From NCBI RefSeq assembly GCF_000517425.1, contig NZ_CP006569.1, positions 1,984,001 to 2,048,000 of the forward strand: DNA of 64,000 nt, given 5' to 3'. Source of the stretch: Sodalis praecaptivus (GTDB taxonomy: Bacteria > Pseudomonadota > Gammaproteobacteria > Enterobacterales > Enterobacteriaceae). Under the pieces are notes generated by a model that made no database searches, was not told where the DNA came from, and saw nothing but the letters and a program-made list of their open reading frames with translations. A program made the position numbers and the translations under genes. Positions 27,714 through 37,674 of this stretch are shown here, piece by piece (position 1 is the first letter of the stretch; each line of letters starts with the position of its first letter).

Positions 27714-28739
27714 CAGATGATGTGACCATTAGCCCGGGCGTCGGCGGCGCTAAAGATCAGCGGTGCCGTGGCCTGCTGGTGAGATGCGAGGCTAGGGGCG
27801 TGCCGGGGGGGCGGACCGACGGCCGTTTGATTGGGTAGCACGTGACCTGATGGCCCGGTATTTTGCCGGCCTGACGCCCCTGCGGACTCAGTAGAAGCGG
27901 TTTTGCTTCGCCGCCGGCGTAACCCTGCACGTCAGCCTGGAGGCGAAAGCGTTAACCGATGCCCTGGTCGCCCTCTTAATGCCAATGTGTCGCGCGTGCG
28001 ACCCCGAAGATAATTAAACGAAGCGGTGTAAGAAATAATCTCAACCGCAATACTGGCCGATTTCCTTTTCCGTTTGTCATATTGCTTTAATATTCACCGT
28101 ATATAGCGCGTTAATAACCAGATTGTCCAAATCCCTCGCGCGGCAGGTAATAAATGAACATTATGTGTCTTTTTTGTTCATTTTGCGGCATTAACCGCGC
28201 ATAGGTTATTTTTAAATTTATTAATTGGCATATTAGCAGGTTGTGCACATAAAAAGATTGCACAACATTGGTGATCCTTTATAGCGCAACATCAGCACCG
28301 CGCTGGGGCGAGACGCGGGGCTCATAAGCGGATGTTATCCTGGTCGAAAGGCGAGCTGAAGCCCTCTGATGCGTCATGGACGCGGTCATAAAGGTTTAGC
28401 ACAATCTTTCACTATGTTAGAAAAAGAGGTTATAAGGGGAAGGGTTAAAATTGTGAACTAGACCCCTTGTTTTCTTACAGTGATGAATGAATAGTTATTT
28501 CTGAATAATGCATTGGACGTCGGCAGGGGTTTGCGCTAATGTTACCCTTATCCGATAACGGCAGACCGTAGCGCTATAACCCCGTAGGAAATGAGGGTCT
28601 CCCGCACCTTATTGATGCGAGGCTGATAGCCCAGTGTCTTGATTATGTGCGACATATCCGGCCCTGATTAAAAATGGCTTGCCATTGTTTACAGAGTATG
28701 TGATAACGCAATTGGGTAAAACGAGGTACAGTTCTGTAT
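27714..28739. other. One-kilobase gene-free region upstream of yobF
   Basis: No protein gene is recognised. The first 300 bp are GC-rich and hold a 15-bp copy of the end of the preceding gene. The rest is AT-rich and includes a perfect inverted repeat (28240-28266). The last part should contain the yobF-cspC promoter and leader. Confidence 0.6.
28240..28266. repeat. Inverted repeat GTTGTGC/GCACAAC
   Basis: Perfect 7-bp arms separated by 13 AT-rich bases. There is no T-run, so it is more likely an operator-like site than a terminator. Confidence 0.5.
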
Positions 28740-28874
28740 ATGAGTGGCATTTTCAGTAAAGAAGTATTGCGTGTAGACGATTTCGTTGCATACCGCTTCT
28801 CTGCCGATCCTTATCTTAGTGCCTCAAGCAGTAACGACTCCAGTTTGTCTCTGTATCGCCAAATGGCGAATTAA
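28740..28874 (+). CDS. yobF: YobF small protein (DUF2527)
   Basis: A 44-residue protein, [20 protein letters not shown] followed by [12 protein letters not shown]. It matches E. coli YobF (47 aa: [19 protein letters not shown]). It lies 23 bp upstream of cspC and is probably cotranscribed. In E. coli it accumulates under stress; its role is unknown. A GAGG element lies 13 bases before the ATG, rather far. Confidence 0.9.
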   Translation: MSGIFSKEVLRVDDFVAYRFSADPYLSASSSNDSSLSLYRQMAN

Positions 28875-28897
28875 ACACTCCAAAGGAAATATGCAAG

Positions 28898-29107
28898 ATG
28901 GCAAAGATCAAAGGTCAAGTGAAGTGGTTCAACGAGTCTAAAGGTTTTGGTTTCATCACTCCGGCCGATGGCAGCAAAGACGTGTTCGTTCACTTCTCCG
29001 CTATTCAGGGTAACGGTTTCAAAACTCTGGCCGAAGGCCAGAACGTCGAATTCGAAATCCAGGATGGCCAGAAAGGCCCTTCAGCAGTTAATGTAACTGC
29101 CCTGTAA
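28898..29107 (+). CDS. cspC: Cold-shock family protein CspC
   Basis: 69 residues, differing from E. coli CspC at only a few positions near the C-terminus. The RNA-binding motifs KGFGFITP (RNP1) and DVFVHFSAI (RNP2) are intact. It binds single-stranded RNA and stabilises rpoS and stress mRNAs in E. coli. It has a strong AAAGGAAA ribosome site. An imperfect GC-rich hairpin at 29160-29191 may end the transcript. Confidence 0.97.
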   Translation: MAKIKGQVKWFNESKGFGFITPADGSKDVFVHFSAIQGNGFKTLAEGQNVEFEIQDGQKGPSAVNVTAL

Positions 29108-29159
29108 TCCAGGTTGCTGCGGCAACGGTTAGTCATTTGACTAACGGATAACATCTAAG

Positions 29160-29194
29160 TCCCCCTGCTGGCTTCGCGCCCGCGGGGGGATTTA
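29160..29194 (+). terminator. Probable cspC terminator
   Basis: TCCCCC pairs with GGGGGA across a GC-rich loop of about 20 bases with internal pairing. Only a short GATTT tail follows, so termination may be partial. Confidence 0.55.
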
Positions 29195-29285
29195 ACGTTG
29201 GGGGTCGCTACGGGCCAATGCGGTAAATCATTTCCGCCTACCCCCCTTTCTTGCCAGACCCATTAATCATTCCCCGCGCCCTTGA

Positions 29286-29412
29286 TGTCTACCGCTGTGC
29301 CGACGTCATTGCGCTATGCGGCGGCTTCAGGTTGTCTACCGCTGTGCTGACGTCATCGTGTTACCCGGCCGCTGCTCCACCGCCTGGATGTCTAACGCTT
29401 GGGTGTCGTCTC
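29286..29412. repeat. Degenerate 47-bp direct repeat
   Basis: A 24-bp block beginning TGTCTACCGCTGTG and ending GACGTCAT occurs at 29286 and 29333 with one mismatch. A weaker third copy starts near 29386. No gene is seen in this 300-bp gap. Confidence 0.75.
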
Positions 29413-29500
29413 ACTGTTGCTGCGCTGCTTTTTTCCCGGCGCGATACCTTCCCCGTTGGATAGCGCGTCCCCGCTGTACCCAACCGCCCCGGCCTGTGCC

Positions 29501-30226
29501 TTACACCGCGCCGTGATCTGGCAGAATAATCAGTCCGCTATGCTGATTGCGCCCGCTGATGGTCGGATGGGTGGGATCCCGCTCACGCTGCTGGCTATTG
29601 CGGCGAAAACTGGTATAGCGCATACCTTGCTCGGGCGCCGGCGCCGGGTGACAGAGGGTACAGTGGCCCAGGGCATCGACCGCGCTGAACCCCAGCGTCA
29701 AGAGCTGTTGCCGGGCGATGGCCGCCAAGTCCAGATAGCGCGGGCGCGGGGAGATAAGTGCTGCGGGGAACGGCAACCGCTGCGTAAACTCCTCTACCAG
29801 CGTCTGGCTGACTTCATAACAGCACGGCCCGGCCGCGGGCCCTATCGCCGCGACCCAGCGTGACGGGGAGTCGCCCGCGGCGTTGAGCGTGGCGGCGAAC
29901 TGCCCGAGTATTCCGGCCAGCAGACCGCGCCAACCCGCGTGTACCGCGCCGATACGCCGGCCGTCGCGGCGGCAGAATAGCACGGGTAGGCAATCGGCGG
30001 TCAGTACCGTCAACAGTATGCCGGGAACGTCGGTAACGACGCCATCAAGCTCCCCCAGGGCCTCGCCCGGCCGGCTTACCCAGCCAATATCGGTGCCATG
30101 GACTTGCTTCTTGTCCGGTAACGTCGTTTGCCACGCTTGCAGTACCTCCGGCATCAGCGACGCTTTGTCGCCAAAACCGTGCGCCACCCCGTGTATCGGG
30201 GACAACAGGGATGAATAAGCTGTCAT
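29501..30226 (-). CDS. Laccase-domain protein of the PgeF/YfiH (Cu-oxidoreductase_4) family
   Basis: About 241 residues. Blocks are [38 protein letters not shown] and [21 protein letters not shown], giving the His and Cys ligands of the family's zinc/copper site. Relatives act on purine nucleosides or on UDP-MurNAc peptides with a wrong first residue (PgeF). E. coli has its only copy (yfiH) elsewhere, next to rluD; this one, next to rlmA, may be a paralogue. The ATG at 30226 is used. Confidence 0.85.
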   Translation of the reverse strand: MTAYSSLLSPIHGVAHGFGDKASLMPEVLQAWQTTLPDKKQVHGTDIGWVSRPGEALGELDGVVTDVPGILLTVLTADCLPVLFCRRDGRRIGAVHAGWRGLLAGILGQFAATLNAAGDSPSRWVAAIGPAAGPCCYEVSQTLVEEFTQRLPFPAALISPRPRYLDLAAIARQQLLTLGFSAVDALGHCTLCHPAPAPEQGMRYTSFRRNSQQRERDPTHPTISGRNQHSGLIILPDHGAV

Positions 30227-30337
30227 CAATGGTGTGTACAATCGGTGGATGAAGCGCCCAGTGTAGCGCGTTTTCTACCGCCAGAGGGGCTATTTTGCGC
30301 TACACTGCGCCCTAAATGTTTTCCGACCGGAATCGCC

Positions 30338-31159
30338 ATGTCTTGTTTCCAATGTCCGCTTTGCCATCTTCCGCTCGTCCGGCACGATAAGCACTATCGC
30401 TGCGCCGGGCAGCACTGCTTCGATTGTGCCAAAGAGGGCTATGTCAATCTGCTGCCGGTGCAGTTTAAACGCAGCAAGGATCCTGGCGACGCGCCATTGA
30501 TGATGGCGGCGCGGCGCGCCTTTCTCGACGCCGGCCATTATCAGCCGCTGCGCGATTGCGTAATGGCGTCCATCGCCGCGCTCACGCCGCATGCGGGTCT
30601 ACGCTGGCTGGATATCGGCTGCGGCGAAGGCTATTACACCGCCGCGCTGGCGGACCTGCTCATGCGCCAGCGGCCAGAGGCGGAGGTGTACGGGATGGAT
30701 ATCGCGAAAAATGCGGTGCGCAGCGCCGCGAAACGCTATGCCCAGGTTCGCTTTTGCGTCGCGTCCAGCCAGCGCCTGCCGTTTGCCGATGCGTCACTGG
30801 ACGGCGTCATGCGCATTTATGCGCCGAGCAATCCCGCCGAGCTACGGCGCACGCTGCGACCGGGGGGCGTGCTGCTGACGGTGACGCCCGGCCCGCGCCA
30901 TCTCTATCAGCTCAAAGCGCTCATTTATCGCGATGTGCAGCTGCACGCGCCAAAGGAAGAAACCCTCGCGGGGTTTGCGCCGCTAGGGGAAAGCGCGCTT
31001 TGCTATCCGCTGCGGCTGACCGGCGCGGAAGGCGTGGCGCTGCTGCGCATGACGCCCTTCGCCTGGCGCGCCACCCCGGAGGTGCTCGAACGGTTGGCGG
31101 TCGCGACGTCGTTTGACCTCGAAACGGATTTTATCGTGCGCCTGTGGCGGCGGGTCTGA
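30338..31159 (+). CDS. rlmA: 23S rRNA (guanine-745 N1)-methyltransferase RlmA
   Basis: 273 residues. An N-terminal zinc finger (CPLCH near residue 5, with C and C near 25) is followed by the SAM-binding motif [11 protein letters not shown] (near residue 90) and the block [23 protein letters not shown] (quoted in part). It methylates G745 of 23S rRNA. The ATG at 30338 starts the zinc finger region (MSCFQCPLC). It is convergent with mntP, as in E. coli. Confidence 0.95.
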   Translation: MSCFQCPLCHLPLVRHDKHYRCAGQHCFDCAKEGYVNLLPVQFKRSKDPGDAPLMMAARRAFLDAGHYQPLRDCVMASIAALTPHAGLRWLDIGCGEGYYTAALADLLMRQRPEAEVYGMDIAKNAVRSAAKRYAQVRFCVASSQRLPFADASLDGVMRIYAPSNPAELRRTLRPGGVLLTVTPGPRHLYQLKALIYRDVQLHAPKEETLAGFAPLGESALCYPLRLTGAEGVALLRMTPFAWRATPEVLERLAVATSFDLETDFIVRLWRRV

Positions 31160-31316
31160 AGTCTGGGCGGCATCGGCAGTGCAAAAAGTCTTCCGCTCGA
31201 TTAGCGTGGGCAGGGGAGGCCTTGCGTTATTGGGGCGGGTGGGGCGGTGAATATTCCGCTCGTTAAACACAGTCTGGGGAGATAACGGCGTTTTATTGGC
31301 GCGGGCAGCGCCGGGA

Positions 31317-31904
31317 TTACCCAATCAAATTGGCGAGCATGGCTTCGCCGATATGGCTGTAGAGAATGTTGCAGCCGATGCCAATCAGGATGAAACCGCC
31401 AATAATTTCCGCTTTATTGCCCAGACAAGGCCCTACAAAGCGCCCCAATAGCATACCGATGGTCGACATAAGCAGGGTGGCAAGACCGATTAGCAACGCG
31501 GTGTGAACAATATTGACCTGTAGCATCGCCAGACCCACGCCGATGGCCAGCGCATCGAGACTGGTGGCGATGGCGGTGGCTACCAGCACGCCCAAGCTGT
31601 GTTTACCGACTATGGTCGTCTGCGCAGGCTGCGCTTTCCAGCCCGCCAGCACCATTCGGCCGCCCAGAAACGCCAGCAGGACAAACGCCACCCAATGGTC
31701 CCAGCGCATAATATACTGACTGGCCAGCAGGCCCAGCCCCCAGCCGATAAGCGGGGTAATGGCTTCTATGACGCCGAAAATCAGACCGGTACGCAGGGCT
31801 TCTCGCAGCGCGGGCTTGTGCAGCGTGGCGCCTTTGCCGACCGAGGCCGCAAAGGCGTCCATCGACATGCCAAAGGCAAGAATAAGTGTGGCGGAAAGAT
31901 TCAT
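31317..31904 (-). CDS. mntP: Manganese exporter MntP
   Basis: A 195-residue inner-membrane protein with six predicted helices. The paired Asp motifs of the family are present: [15 protein letters not shown] (near residue 17) and [14 protein letters not shown] (near residue 118). It exports Mn2+ and protects from manganese excess. A yybP-ykoY riboswitch lies directly upstream in the leader, as in E. coli. Confidence 0.95.
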   Translation of the reverse strand: MNLSATLILAFGMSMDAFAASVGKGATLHKPALREALRTGLIFGVIEAITPLIGWGLGLLASQYIMRWDHWVAFVLLAFLGGRMVLAGWKAQPAQTTIVGKHSLGVLVATAIATSLDALAIGVGLAMLQVNIVHTALLIGLATLLMSTIGMLLGRFVGPCLGNKAEIIGGFILIGIGCNILYSHIGEAMLANLIG

Positions 31905-31910
31905 TGTTAA

Positions 31911-32085
31911 GCCTCGGCTGGGCGCCCATATCCACGCTTTCCTGTCCCCCCAACCTTACCGACAGGTCCGCATGTCTATAGTCTCGCCAGCCGATGAAGG
32001 CCGCCCGCACCACGTTTACCAAAGAAACGAGTATGTTGACACGGGCATTTTCGCTACAAGGCAAAAATAGGCTACTCCCTAATGA
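31911..32085 (-). ncRNA. yybP-ykoY manganese riboswitch in the mntP leader
   Basis: Read on the minus strand, the leader has TAGGGAGTAGCC, then GTCAACATACTCGTTT, ACCTGTCGGTAAGGTTGGGG and, just before the mntP ATG, GCCGAGGCTTAACA. These match the conserved E. coli mntP leader element by element, including the terminal pairing GGCT...AGCC of the Mn2+ aptamer. Mn2+ binding should free the ribosome site and raise MntP synthesis. Confidence 0.92.
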
Positions 32086-32289
32086 CGGCGCAACCTTAAC
32101 ATAATATTTCCCATAATAACAACTACAAAAATAACAGGGATAAATACCCTCAGGTTTGCTGTTGATTAATTGCGCGCAGCGTGAGGATAATGGCGGGATT
32201 TCGCCGGGAACTGACCGGGAAATAAAGAATAAGGTATTTTTCATTGCGTTGACTAATTTATTTAGCCAAGGCTATATAATTAATTTAAC

Positions 32290-32751
32290 CTACTGTAACT
32301 CCATAAGAAAATGGTAAATATTCTCTAGATCGTCTAATTTATTGACCTGGATCAGCAAACGCCGTTTTTCCAGGTCAATAACCAAATAACCATCTTCCGA
32401 TAAATTCATATTTTTGATACGAGAATAACGGATAAATACATTGCCATAAAAAAAACCTTCTGTCTTAAACAGCATACGTGGACGACGAATATAGGCCAGA
32501 TAAACCACCATCAATCCCAGGATTAAAATCAGGGTGGAGGTGACGACCGTGCCGCCGGTTGTGATGTTTTTGTACAGCAGTATCAGCAGCAGGACGATAA
32601 AAATCAGGCCGTCCAGCCGGCCCTGGCGGCGCAGAGGTACCCGTAGCCGGGTTTTGCCGCGCAGTGCGTAATCCACAATAAACTCATCAAAGACGGCAAA
32701 CAGCAGTGCGATAACAATCATTACCACCAGGCCGATATCGGTAACGGTCAT
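32290..32751 (-). CDS. yobD: YobD family membrane protein (DUF986)
   Basis: About 153 residues with three predicted membrane helices in the first 90 residues, then a soluble tail ([28 protein letters not shown], quoted in part) that matches E. coli YobD. Function unknown. The ATG at 32751 has a GGGGGAAG ribosome site. It lies downstream of manZ behind a terminator, the same place as in E. coli. Confidence 0.92.
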   Translation of the reverse strand: MTVTDIGLVVMIVIALLFAVFDEFIVDYALRGKTRLRVPLRRQGRLDGLIFIVLLLILLYKNITTGGTVVTSTLILILGLMVVYLAYIRRPRMLFKTEGFFYGNVFIRYSRIKNMNLSEDGYLVIDLEKRRLLIQVNKLDDLENIYHFLMELQ

Positions 32752-32770
32752 GCTTCCCCCCAAAAAAAGC

Positions 32771-32802
32771 AAAAAAAAAACCGGGGCGACATCCCCCGGT
32801 TT
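32771..32802 (-). terminator. Rho-independent terminator of manXYZ
   Basis: On the minus strand, AAACCGGGG pairs with CCCCGGTTT around a short loop, followed by a run of T residues. It closes the mannose PTS operon before yobD. Confidence 0.92.
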
Positions 32803-32815
32803 GATAACGGTATGC

Positions 32816-33664
32816 TTACAGACCCAACAGTCCCACCCAGTAGCCGAAGATACCGATGACGAAGAAGCCCATAATAATCCACAGGGCGTTCACCTTGCGG
32901 CGCAGAAGCCACATACAACCGAAGGTCAGCAGCAGCGGCACCAGCCCGGGCATCAGCTGATCCAGAATCGTCTGGACGGTGGTGACGGTGGTTTGTCCCT
33001 CGGTGTTGGTGATACGGGACACCACAAAGGGGATATTGACGTGGGTCCACTTATTGACTAACGCGCCCATCACAAATAGCCCGAGGATGGACGCCCCTTC
33101 GGTCAATTTTTGCAAGAAGCCGCCGCCCATATCGTTTACGATATTGACACCTTTACGGTAGCCATACGCTACGCCGTAATAGCGGGTAGCCAGGCGCACC
33201 AGGTTAAACAGAATGAAAAACAGCAGCGGACCAAGCAAGCTGCCGCTCATGGCGATACCGGCGCCAAGAGCGGCGAATACCGGCCGTACGGTACCCCAGA
33301 AAATCGGGTCGCCGACCCCGGCCAGCGGCCCCATCAAGCCGACTTTGATGCCGTTGATGGCGGCGTCATCAATCGGTGCCCCGTTGGCGCGCTGTTCTTC
33401 CATGGCCATGGTGACGCCCAATACCGGCGCGGCGACATAGGGATGGGTGTTGAAGAACTCCAGATGCCGTTTGATCGCCTGCTTGCGGTCATCGTTATTT
33501 TCCGGGTACAGGCGGCGAATCACTGGCACCATCGAAAAACAAAAACCGAGCGCCTGCATACGTTCAAAGTTCCAGGATCCCTGGAACAGGTTGGAGCGGA
33601 TAAATACGCCGCGTACATCGCCGGGCGTCAGTTTCTTTTGACCTGTAGCTGTAGTATCGACCAT
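32816..33664 (-). CDS. manZ: Mannose PTS permease subunit IID (ManZ)
   Basis: A 282-residue EIID component, nearly identical in layout to E. coli ManZ ([21 protein letters not shown] near the start, [20 protein letters not shown] in the middle, and a C-terminal helix). With ManY it forms the membrane channel for mannose, glucose and amino sugars. The ATG at 33664 (MVDTT) follows a strong AGGTGAGAG site; a GTG nine bases upstream is less likely. Confidence 0.97.
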   Translation of the reverse strand: MVDTTATGQKKLTPGDVRGVFIRSNLFQGSWNFERMQALGFCFSMVPVIRRLYPENNDDRKQAIKRHLEFFNTHPYVAAPVLGVTMAMEEQRANGAPIDDAAINGIKVGLMGPLAGVGDPIFWGTVRPVFAALGAGIAMSGSLLGPLLFFILFNLVRLATRYYGVAYGYRKGVNIVNDMGGGFLQKLTEGASILGLFVMGALVNKWTHVNIPFVVSRITNTEGQTTVTTVQTILDQLMPGLVPLLLTFGCMWLLRRKVNALWIIMGFFVIGIFGYWVGLLGL

Positions 33665-33676
33665 TTCTCTCACCTA

Positions 33677-34477
33677 TTAATCCAGTTCATTATCGAGATC
33701 GTTAGCACCCTGCGCCGGTGCGGCCTGTCCTGCGACCCGGTTGTAGCGCGGGCTGAGCTGGATGTAGAGTATGGCCATGACCACGCCGATCACCCCCAGC
33801 GCCACCAGGTTAAAGCTGGTGAAGGCCGCGGTGACGAAACCGAGGTAAAAGAACGGCATCAAATAGCCCGCGCGCATCATGTTGATGACCATCGCATAAC
33901 CGACCACCACAATCATGCCGCCGGCGATATTCAGGCCGTTGGTGACGACTTCTGGAATCGAACTGAGCATGTTGTGTACGGCGTCTGTCCCGACCGACAC
34001 GCCGACGATGACCGCAGGAATGGCGATGCGCATCGCCTGCAAGACCAGCGCTGAAACGTGGATCCAGCTCAGCGCCGTCAGGTTGCCGCGTTCGGCGGCG
34101 CTGTCGGCGGCATGCTGGAAGGCGACGGTGATGGTGCGCACGATGATGGTCAATACCTGTCCGGCGGCGGCCAGCGGGATCGCCAGCGCGATACCGGCGC
34201 CGACGCTTTGATTACCGGCGATGACCAGAATGGTGGAGATGATAGACGCCAGCGCGGCATCGGGCGCCACCGCGGCGCCGATATTCATCCAGCCCAGCGC
34301 GATCATTTCCAATGTCCCGCCGATGATGATACCGGTTTTCATGTCGCCCAGGACCAGACCAATTAAGGTACAGGCCACGAGCGGACGGTGAAACTGAAAT
34401 TCGTCGAGAATCGATCCCATGCCTGCAATACAGGCGACGACGAATATCAGTACAATTTGAAGCGTGGTGATCTCCAT
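33677..34477 (-). CDS. manY: Mannose PTS permease subunit IIC (ManY)
   Basis: A 266-residue EIIC component with about eight hydrophobic segments, the same length as E. coli ManY. It translocates the sugar together with ManZ, which starts 12 bp downstream. The C-terminus carries a short polar tail. Confidence 0.97.
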   Translation of the reverse strand: MEITTLQIVLIFVVACIAGMGSILDEFQFHRPLVACTLIGLVLGDMKTGIIIGGTLEMIALGWMNIGAAVAPDAALASIISTILVIAGNQSVGAGIALAIPLAAAGQVLTIIVRTITVAFQHAADSAAERGNLTALSWIHVSALVLQAMRIAIPAVIVGVSVGTDAVHNMLSSIPEVVTNGLNIAGGMIVVVGYAMVINMMRAGYLMPFFYLGFVTAAFTSFNLVALGVIGVVMAILYIQLSPRYNRVAGQAAPAQGANDLDNELD

Positions 34478-34566
34478 TGTACTTCTCCTCTTACCTTGCG
34501 TAATAGAGCGATGAATCCGTTTCCAGGCAAACTTACGCTCTTAAGGGTGATAATGCGGCGTAGGGC

Positions 34567-35532
34567 TTAATTGCCGAGTTTTTTAATTAAATCCATCATC
34601 TTCAACGGGGAATCGCTGGACACTTTACGCACTTCCAGCTCGATACCGCGTTCGTTAAGCGTCTTAAACGCCGCGATGTCTTTTTCGTCTACCGACACGG
34701 CATTGTTCACCTGGGTTTTACCCTGGCGAAAGGCCATACCCCCAATATTGACCGTGGTAATGCCGACGCCGCCCTCGACCAGACGCACGACGTCGGTCGG
34801 GTTGGTGAATAACAGCATGACGCGGTCATTGGCATATTTCGGGTTGTCGTAAACGCGGATAGCTTTCGCCACGTCAACCACATGGGCCGTAACGCCCGGA
34901 GGCGCCACCTGGGTGAGCAGGGTTTTGCGCACCGTATCCGCGGCCACTTCATCGCTGACCACGATAATGCGTTTAACGTTGGTCTCTTTCGTCCAGCGGG
35001 TGGCTACCTGGCCGTGGATCAGACGGTCGTCGATACGCGCCAGACCAATGCTCATGTGGCCACCTTGACCAGCCGCCACCGGCGCGGCTTTCGCCACCGG
35101 CGCCGGCGCGGCGGCGGGCGGAGCCTGTTCCTCCTCCGGGGCTTTTAGCGCTTTTACGCCAATACGTCCGGTTTCCACCGCGATACCGACCAGCTCTTGA
35201 AAGGTAGGATTATCGTCGCGGGCCATAAAGGTTTCGGCCAGCATGGGGATATTTACGCCGGTCACGACTTCATAATTTTCTTTATCGATGACAATCCGGC
35301 TGGCGGCATTAAACGGGCTGCCTCCCCAGGTATCGACCAGAAATAACACGCCTGCTGTGGTGTCAAGATCCGCCAGACGGGCGGTATATTTTTCAATCAA
35401 TGTTTCAGCGTTTTCGCCGGGGACGAAATCGATCCAGGCGACGTTGTCTTGTGCGCCCAAAATCATTTCGGCCGTTTTCAATAATTGCTCGGCCGCTGAC
35501 CCGTGAGTGCCAATAACAATAGCAATACTCAC
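34567..35532 (-). CDS. manX: Mannose PTS phosphotransfer subunit IIAB (ManX)
   Basis: A 321-residue fusion. The IIA domain (about 1-130) has phospho-His in IGTHG near residue 10. An Ala/Pro-rich linker (about 135-158) leads to the IIB domain with active His in DDRLIHGQVATRW. It passes phosphate from HPr to the incoming sugar. The start is GTG (35532) with a perfect GGAGG site; the E. coli gene also starts with GTG. It heads manXYZ. Confidence 0.97.
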   Translation of the reverse strand: MSIAIVIGTHGSAAEQLLKTAEMILGAQDNVAWIDFVPGENAETLIEKYTARLADLDTTAGVLFLVDTWGGSPFNAASRIVIDKENYEVVTGVNIPMLAETFMARDDNPTFQELVGIAVETGRIGVKALKAPEEEQAPPAAAPAPVAKAAPVAAGQGGHMSIGLARIDDRLIHGQVATRWTKETNVKRIIVVSDEVAADTVRKTLLTQVAPPGVTAHVVDVAKAIRVYDNPKYANDRVMLLFTNPTDVVRLVEGGVGITTVNIGGMAFRQGKTQVNNAVSVDEKDIAAFKTLNERGIELEVRKVSSDSPLKMMDLIKKLGN

Positions 35533-35710
35533 TGGATACCTCCTCTATTGACAAAATGGGTTATGCGCCCCGCACGAAAGCCGTGTCGAGGGCCCTAACT
35601 CTTTGGTGGTATAACTGCAAAGTCAGGAACGATGCCTGCCCTGACCGATGTCCGCCCTACAGATTGATCTGCTTCAGTTATTGGTTCGGACGATCATAAG
35701 TAAATCGCGA

Positions 35711-35736
35711 TTTATTTTAGTGTGTAAAAAAATAAA
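35711..35736 (-). promoter_or_regulatory. Mlc/NagC-type operator over the manX promoter
   Basis: TTTATTTTAGTGTG followed by TAAAAAAATAAA fits the AT-rich palindrome (TTATTTT, spacer, AAAATAA) bound by Mlc and NagC. On the minus strand TAAAAT at 35714-35719 could be the manX -10 box, so binding would block it. Confidence 0.65.
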
Positions 35737-35739
35737 AAT

Positions 35740-35755
35740 TGTGACGGCGCTCAGT
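35740..35755 (-). promoter_or_regulatory. CRP site upstream of manX
   Basis: TGTGA-N6-TCAGT is close to the CRP consensus TGTGA-N6-TCACA. Its centre is 31 bp upstream of the proposed -10 centre, the spacing of a class II CRP-activated promoter. Confidence 0.6.
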
Positions 35756-36117
35756 TATTTGGCTACCGGAATCGGTACAAGCGCACAAAAGAGTGTAGCT
35801 GAGAATGAACAAACGGCTTGAAGTGAAAAAGTTTTGTGCCGGGCGGTGATTCCCTGATACAGTAAAGCGTTTAAATTATAAAAGGAGCAAACAGCCCTCC
35901 GATGGACTGTCACCGAAGCCGTTTCATCATTGTTTGTCCGCTTGCGCGGTCATCGTTGTCCTCTCACTGGCGCTTCGCGCTGGATCCTGCTTTCGTCATG
36001 TTTGATCCCGCTCCCCAAGAAAGTGTGCCTCTTGGCGGCTTGCCCCTGCGCGTTTGCCGGCAAAGATGCGGTTTAACCCTGTAATCTCTACAGCCTAAAT
36101 ACCTTACGGAGCCTGTG

Positions 36118-37674
36118 ATGGAATTCTTAATGGACCCCTCAATTTGGGTGGGATTATTGACCCTGATCGTATTGGAGATCGTTCTCGGCATCGACAACGT
36201 GGTCTTTATTGCGATCCTGGCGGACAAACTCCCGCCCAAAAAGCGCGATCGCGCGCGGGTGGTAGGTCTGTCGCTGGCGTTGATTATGCGCCTTGGGCTG
36301 CTGTCGCTGATTTCGTGGATTGTTACGCTGACGCGACCGCTGTTTCATTTGGGCGACTTTTCCTTTTCCGGCCGCGATCTCATCTTACTGTTGGGCGGGA
36401 TTTTCCTGTTGTTTAAGGCAACCACGGAGTTGCACGAACGTTTGGAAAATAAAGAGCACGACAGCAGCGCCGGCCGCGGCTACGCCAGCTTTTGGGCGGT
36501 AGTGGTGCAAATCGTTATTCTCGATGCGGTATTCTCCCTGGATGCGGTCATCACGGCGGTGGGGATGGTTAACAATCTGCCCGTCATGATGACCGCCGTG
36601 GTCATTGCTATGGCGATTATGCTGCTGGCCTCTCGTTCGCTGACCCGTTTCGTTAACCGTCATCAAACCGTGGTGGTGCTGTGTCTCAGCTTCTTGCTGA
36701 TGATAGGCCTCAGCCTGATTGCTGAAGGTTTTGGTTTCCATATTCCGAAAGGCTACCTGTATGCCGCCATCGGCTTCTCGATCCTGATTGAGATGTTCAA
36801 CCAAATAGCGCGCCGCAACTTTATCAAAAACCAGTCCGCCAAGCCGATGCGCGAACGTACCGCGGAAGCGATTATGCGGTTAATGGGGGGCAGGGCGCAG
36901 CGCGAAACCGGCGAGGATGATTCGGCCCAGGCGTTCAAGCAGGCGCATTTCGCCGACGAAGAGCGCCATATGATCACCGGCGTGCTGTCGCTGGCTTCGC
37001 GCACCCTGCGCAGCGTGATGACGCCGCGCAATGAGATAACCTGGCTGGACTGCCAGCGGCCGGTAGAGGAGCTGCGTGCGACATTAATGGAAACGCCGCA
37101 CAATATGTTCCCGGTCTGTAACGGCGAGCTGGATCAGCTTATCGGTATCGTGCGCGCGAAGGATTTGATGGCGGCGGTGGATAACGGCGAACAGGTCAAA
37201 GCCTACGCCGCCGCCAATCCGGCGATCGTCGTGCCGGAAACCCTGGATGTGTTGAAGCTGCTGGAGGAGTTGCGCCGGGCGAAAGGCAGCATGGTGATGG
37301 TGTCCAACGAATTCGGCGTGGTACAAGGGTTAGTGACGCCCCTGGACGTGCTGGAAGCGATTGCCGGTGAGTTTCCCGACGAAGACGAAACGCCGGAAAT
37401 AGAGGTCCACGAGGACGGCTGGCTGGCGAAAGGCAGTACCGATCTGCATGCGCTACAGCAGGCGCTGGACACCCAGGCGCTGGCGCGCGGGCGGGATAAC
37501 GTCGCCTCGTTGGCCGGCTTGCTGTTATCCCAGTGCGATCAAATGCCGGTGGAGGGGGATGTGCTAACGCTTGACGAATGGCGCTTTACCATTCGCCAGA
37601 TGGTGGAATATCGCATTGAGCAAGTGTGGATTGAACGCCTGGCGCCGCGGCACGGCGAGGATGAGGAGGAGTAA
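36118..37674 (+). CDS. yoaE: TerC/CBS-domain inner-membrane protein YoaE
   Basis: About 518 residues. The TerC-like membrane domain spans residues 1-240 ([22 protein letters not shown], quoted in part), followed by paired CBS domains (about 300-425) and a C-terminal CorC_HlyC transporter-associated domain. It matches E. coli YoaE over its length. Family members act in metal homeostasis; the substrate is not set by sequence alone. The ATG at 36118 is preceded by GGAG. It is convergent with sdaA; the E. coli gene pdeD that lies there is absent. Confidence 0.94.
   Translation: MEFLMDPSIWVGLLTLIVLEIVLGIDNVVFIAILADKLPPKKRDRARVVGLSLALIMRLGLLSLISWIVTLTRPLFHLGDFSFSGRDLILLLGGIFLLFKATTELHERLENKEHDSSAGRGYASFWAVVVQIVILDAVFSLDAVITAVGMVNNLPVMMTAVVIAMAIMLLASRSLTRFVNRHQTVVVLCLSFLLMIGLSLIAEGFGFHIPKGYLYAAIGFSILIEMFNQIARRNFIKNQSAKPMRERTAEAIMRLMGGRAQRETGEDDSAQAFKQAHFADEERHMITGVLSLASRTLRSVMTPRNEITWLDCQRPVEELRATLMETPHNMFPVCNGELDQLIGIVRAKDLMAAVDNGEQVKAYAAANPAIVVPETLDVLKLLEELRRAKGSMVMVSNEFGVVQGLVTPLDVLEAIAGEFPDEDETPEIEVHEDGWLAKGSTDLHALQQALDTQALARGRDNVASLAGLLLSQCDQMPVEGDVLTLDEWRFTIRQMVEYRIEQVWIERLAPRHGEDEEE

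Larger units (their letters stand above)
35533..36117. other. Divergent control region between manX and yoaE
   Basis: It holds the manX operator and CRP site described separately. The part near yoaE (35880-36110) shows no further recognisable element. Confidence 0.6.

Noticed and set aside
33110-34054. A 314-residue plus-strand frame
   Set aside because: It is antisense to manZ and manY, and the product has the low-complexity composition of a shadow frame.
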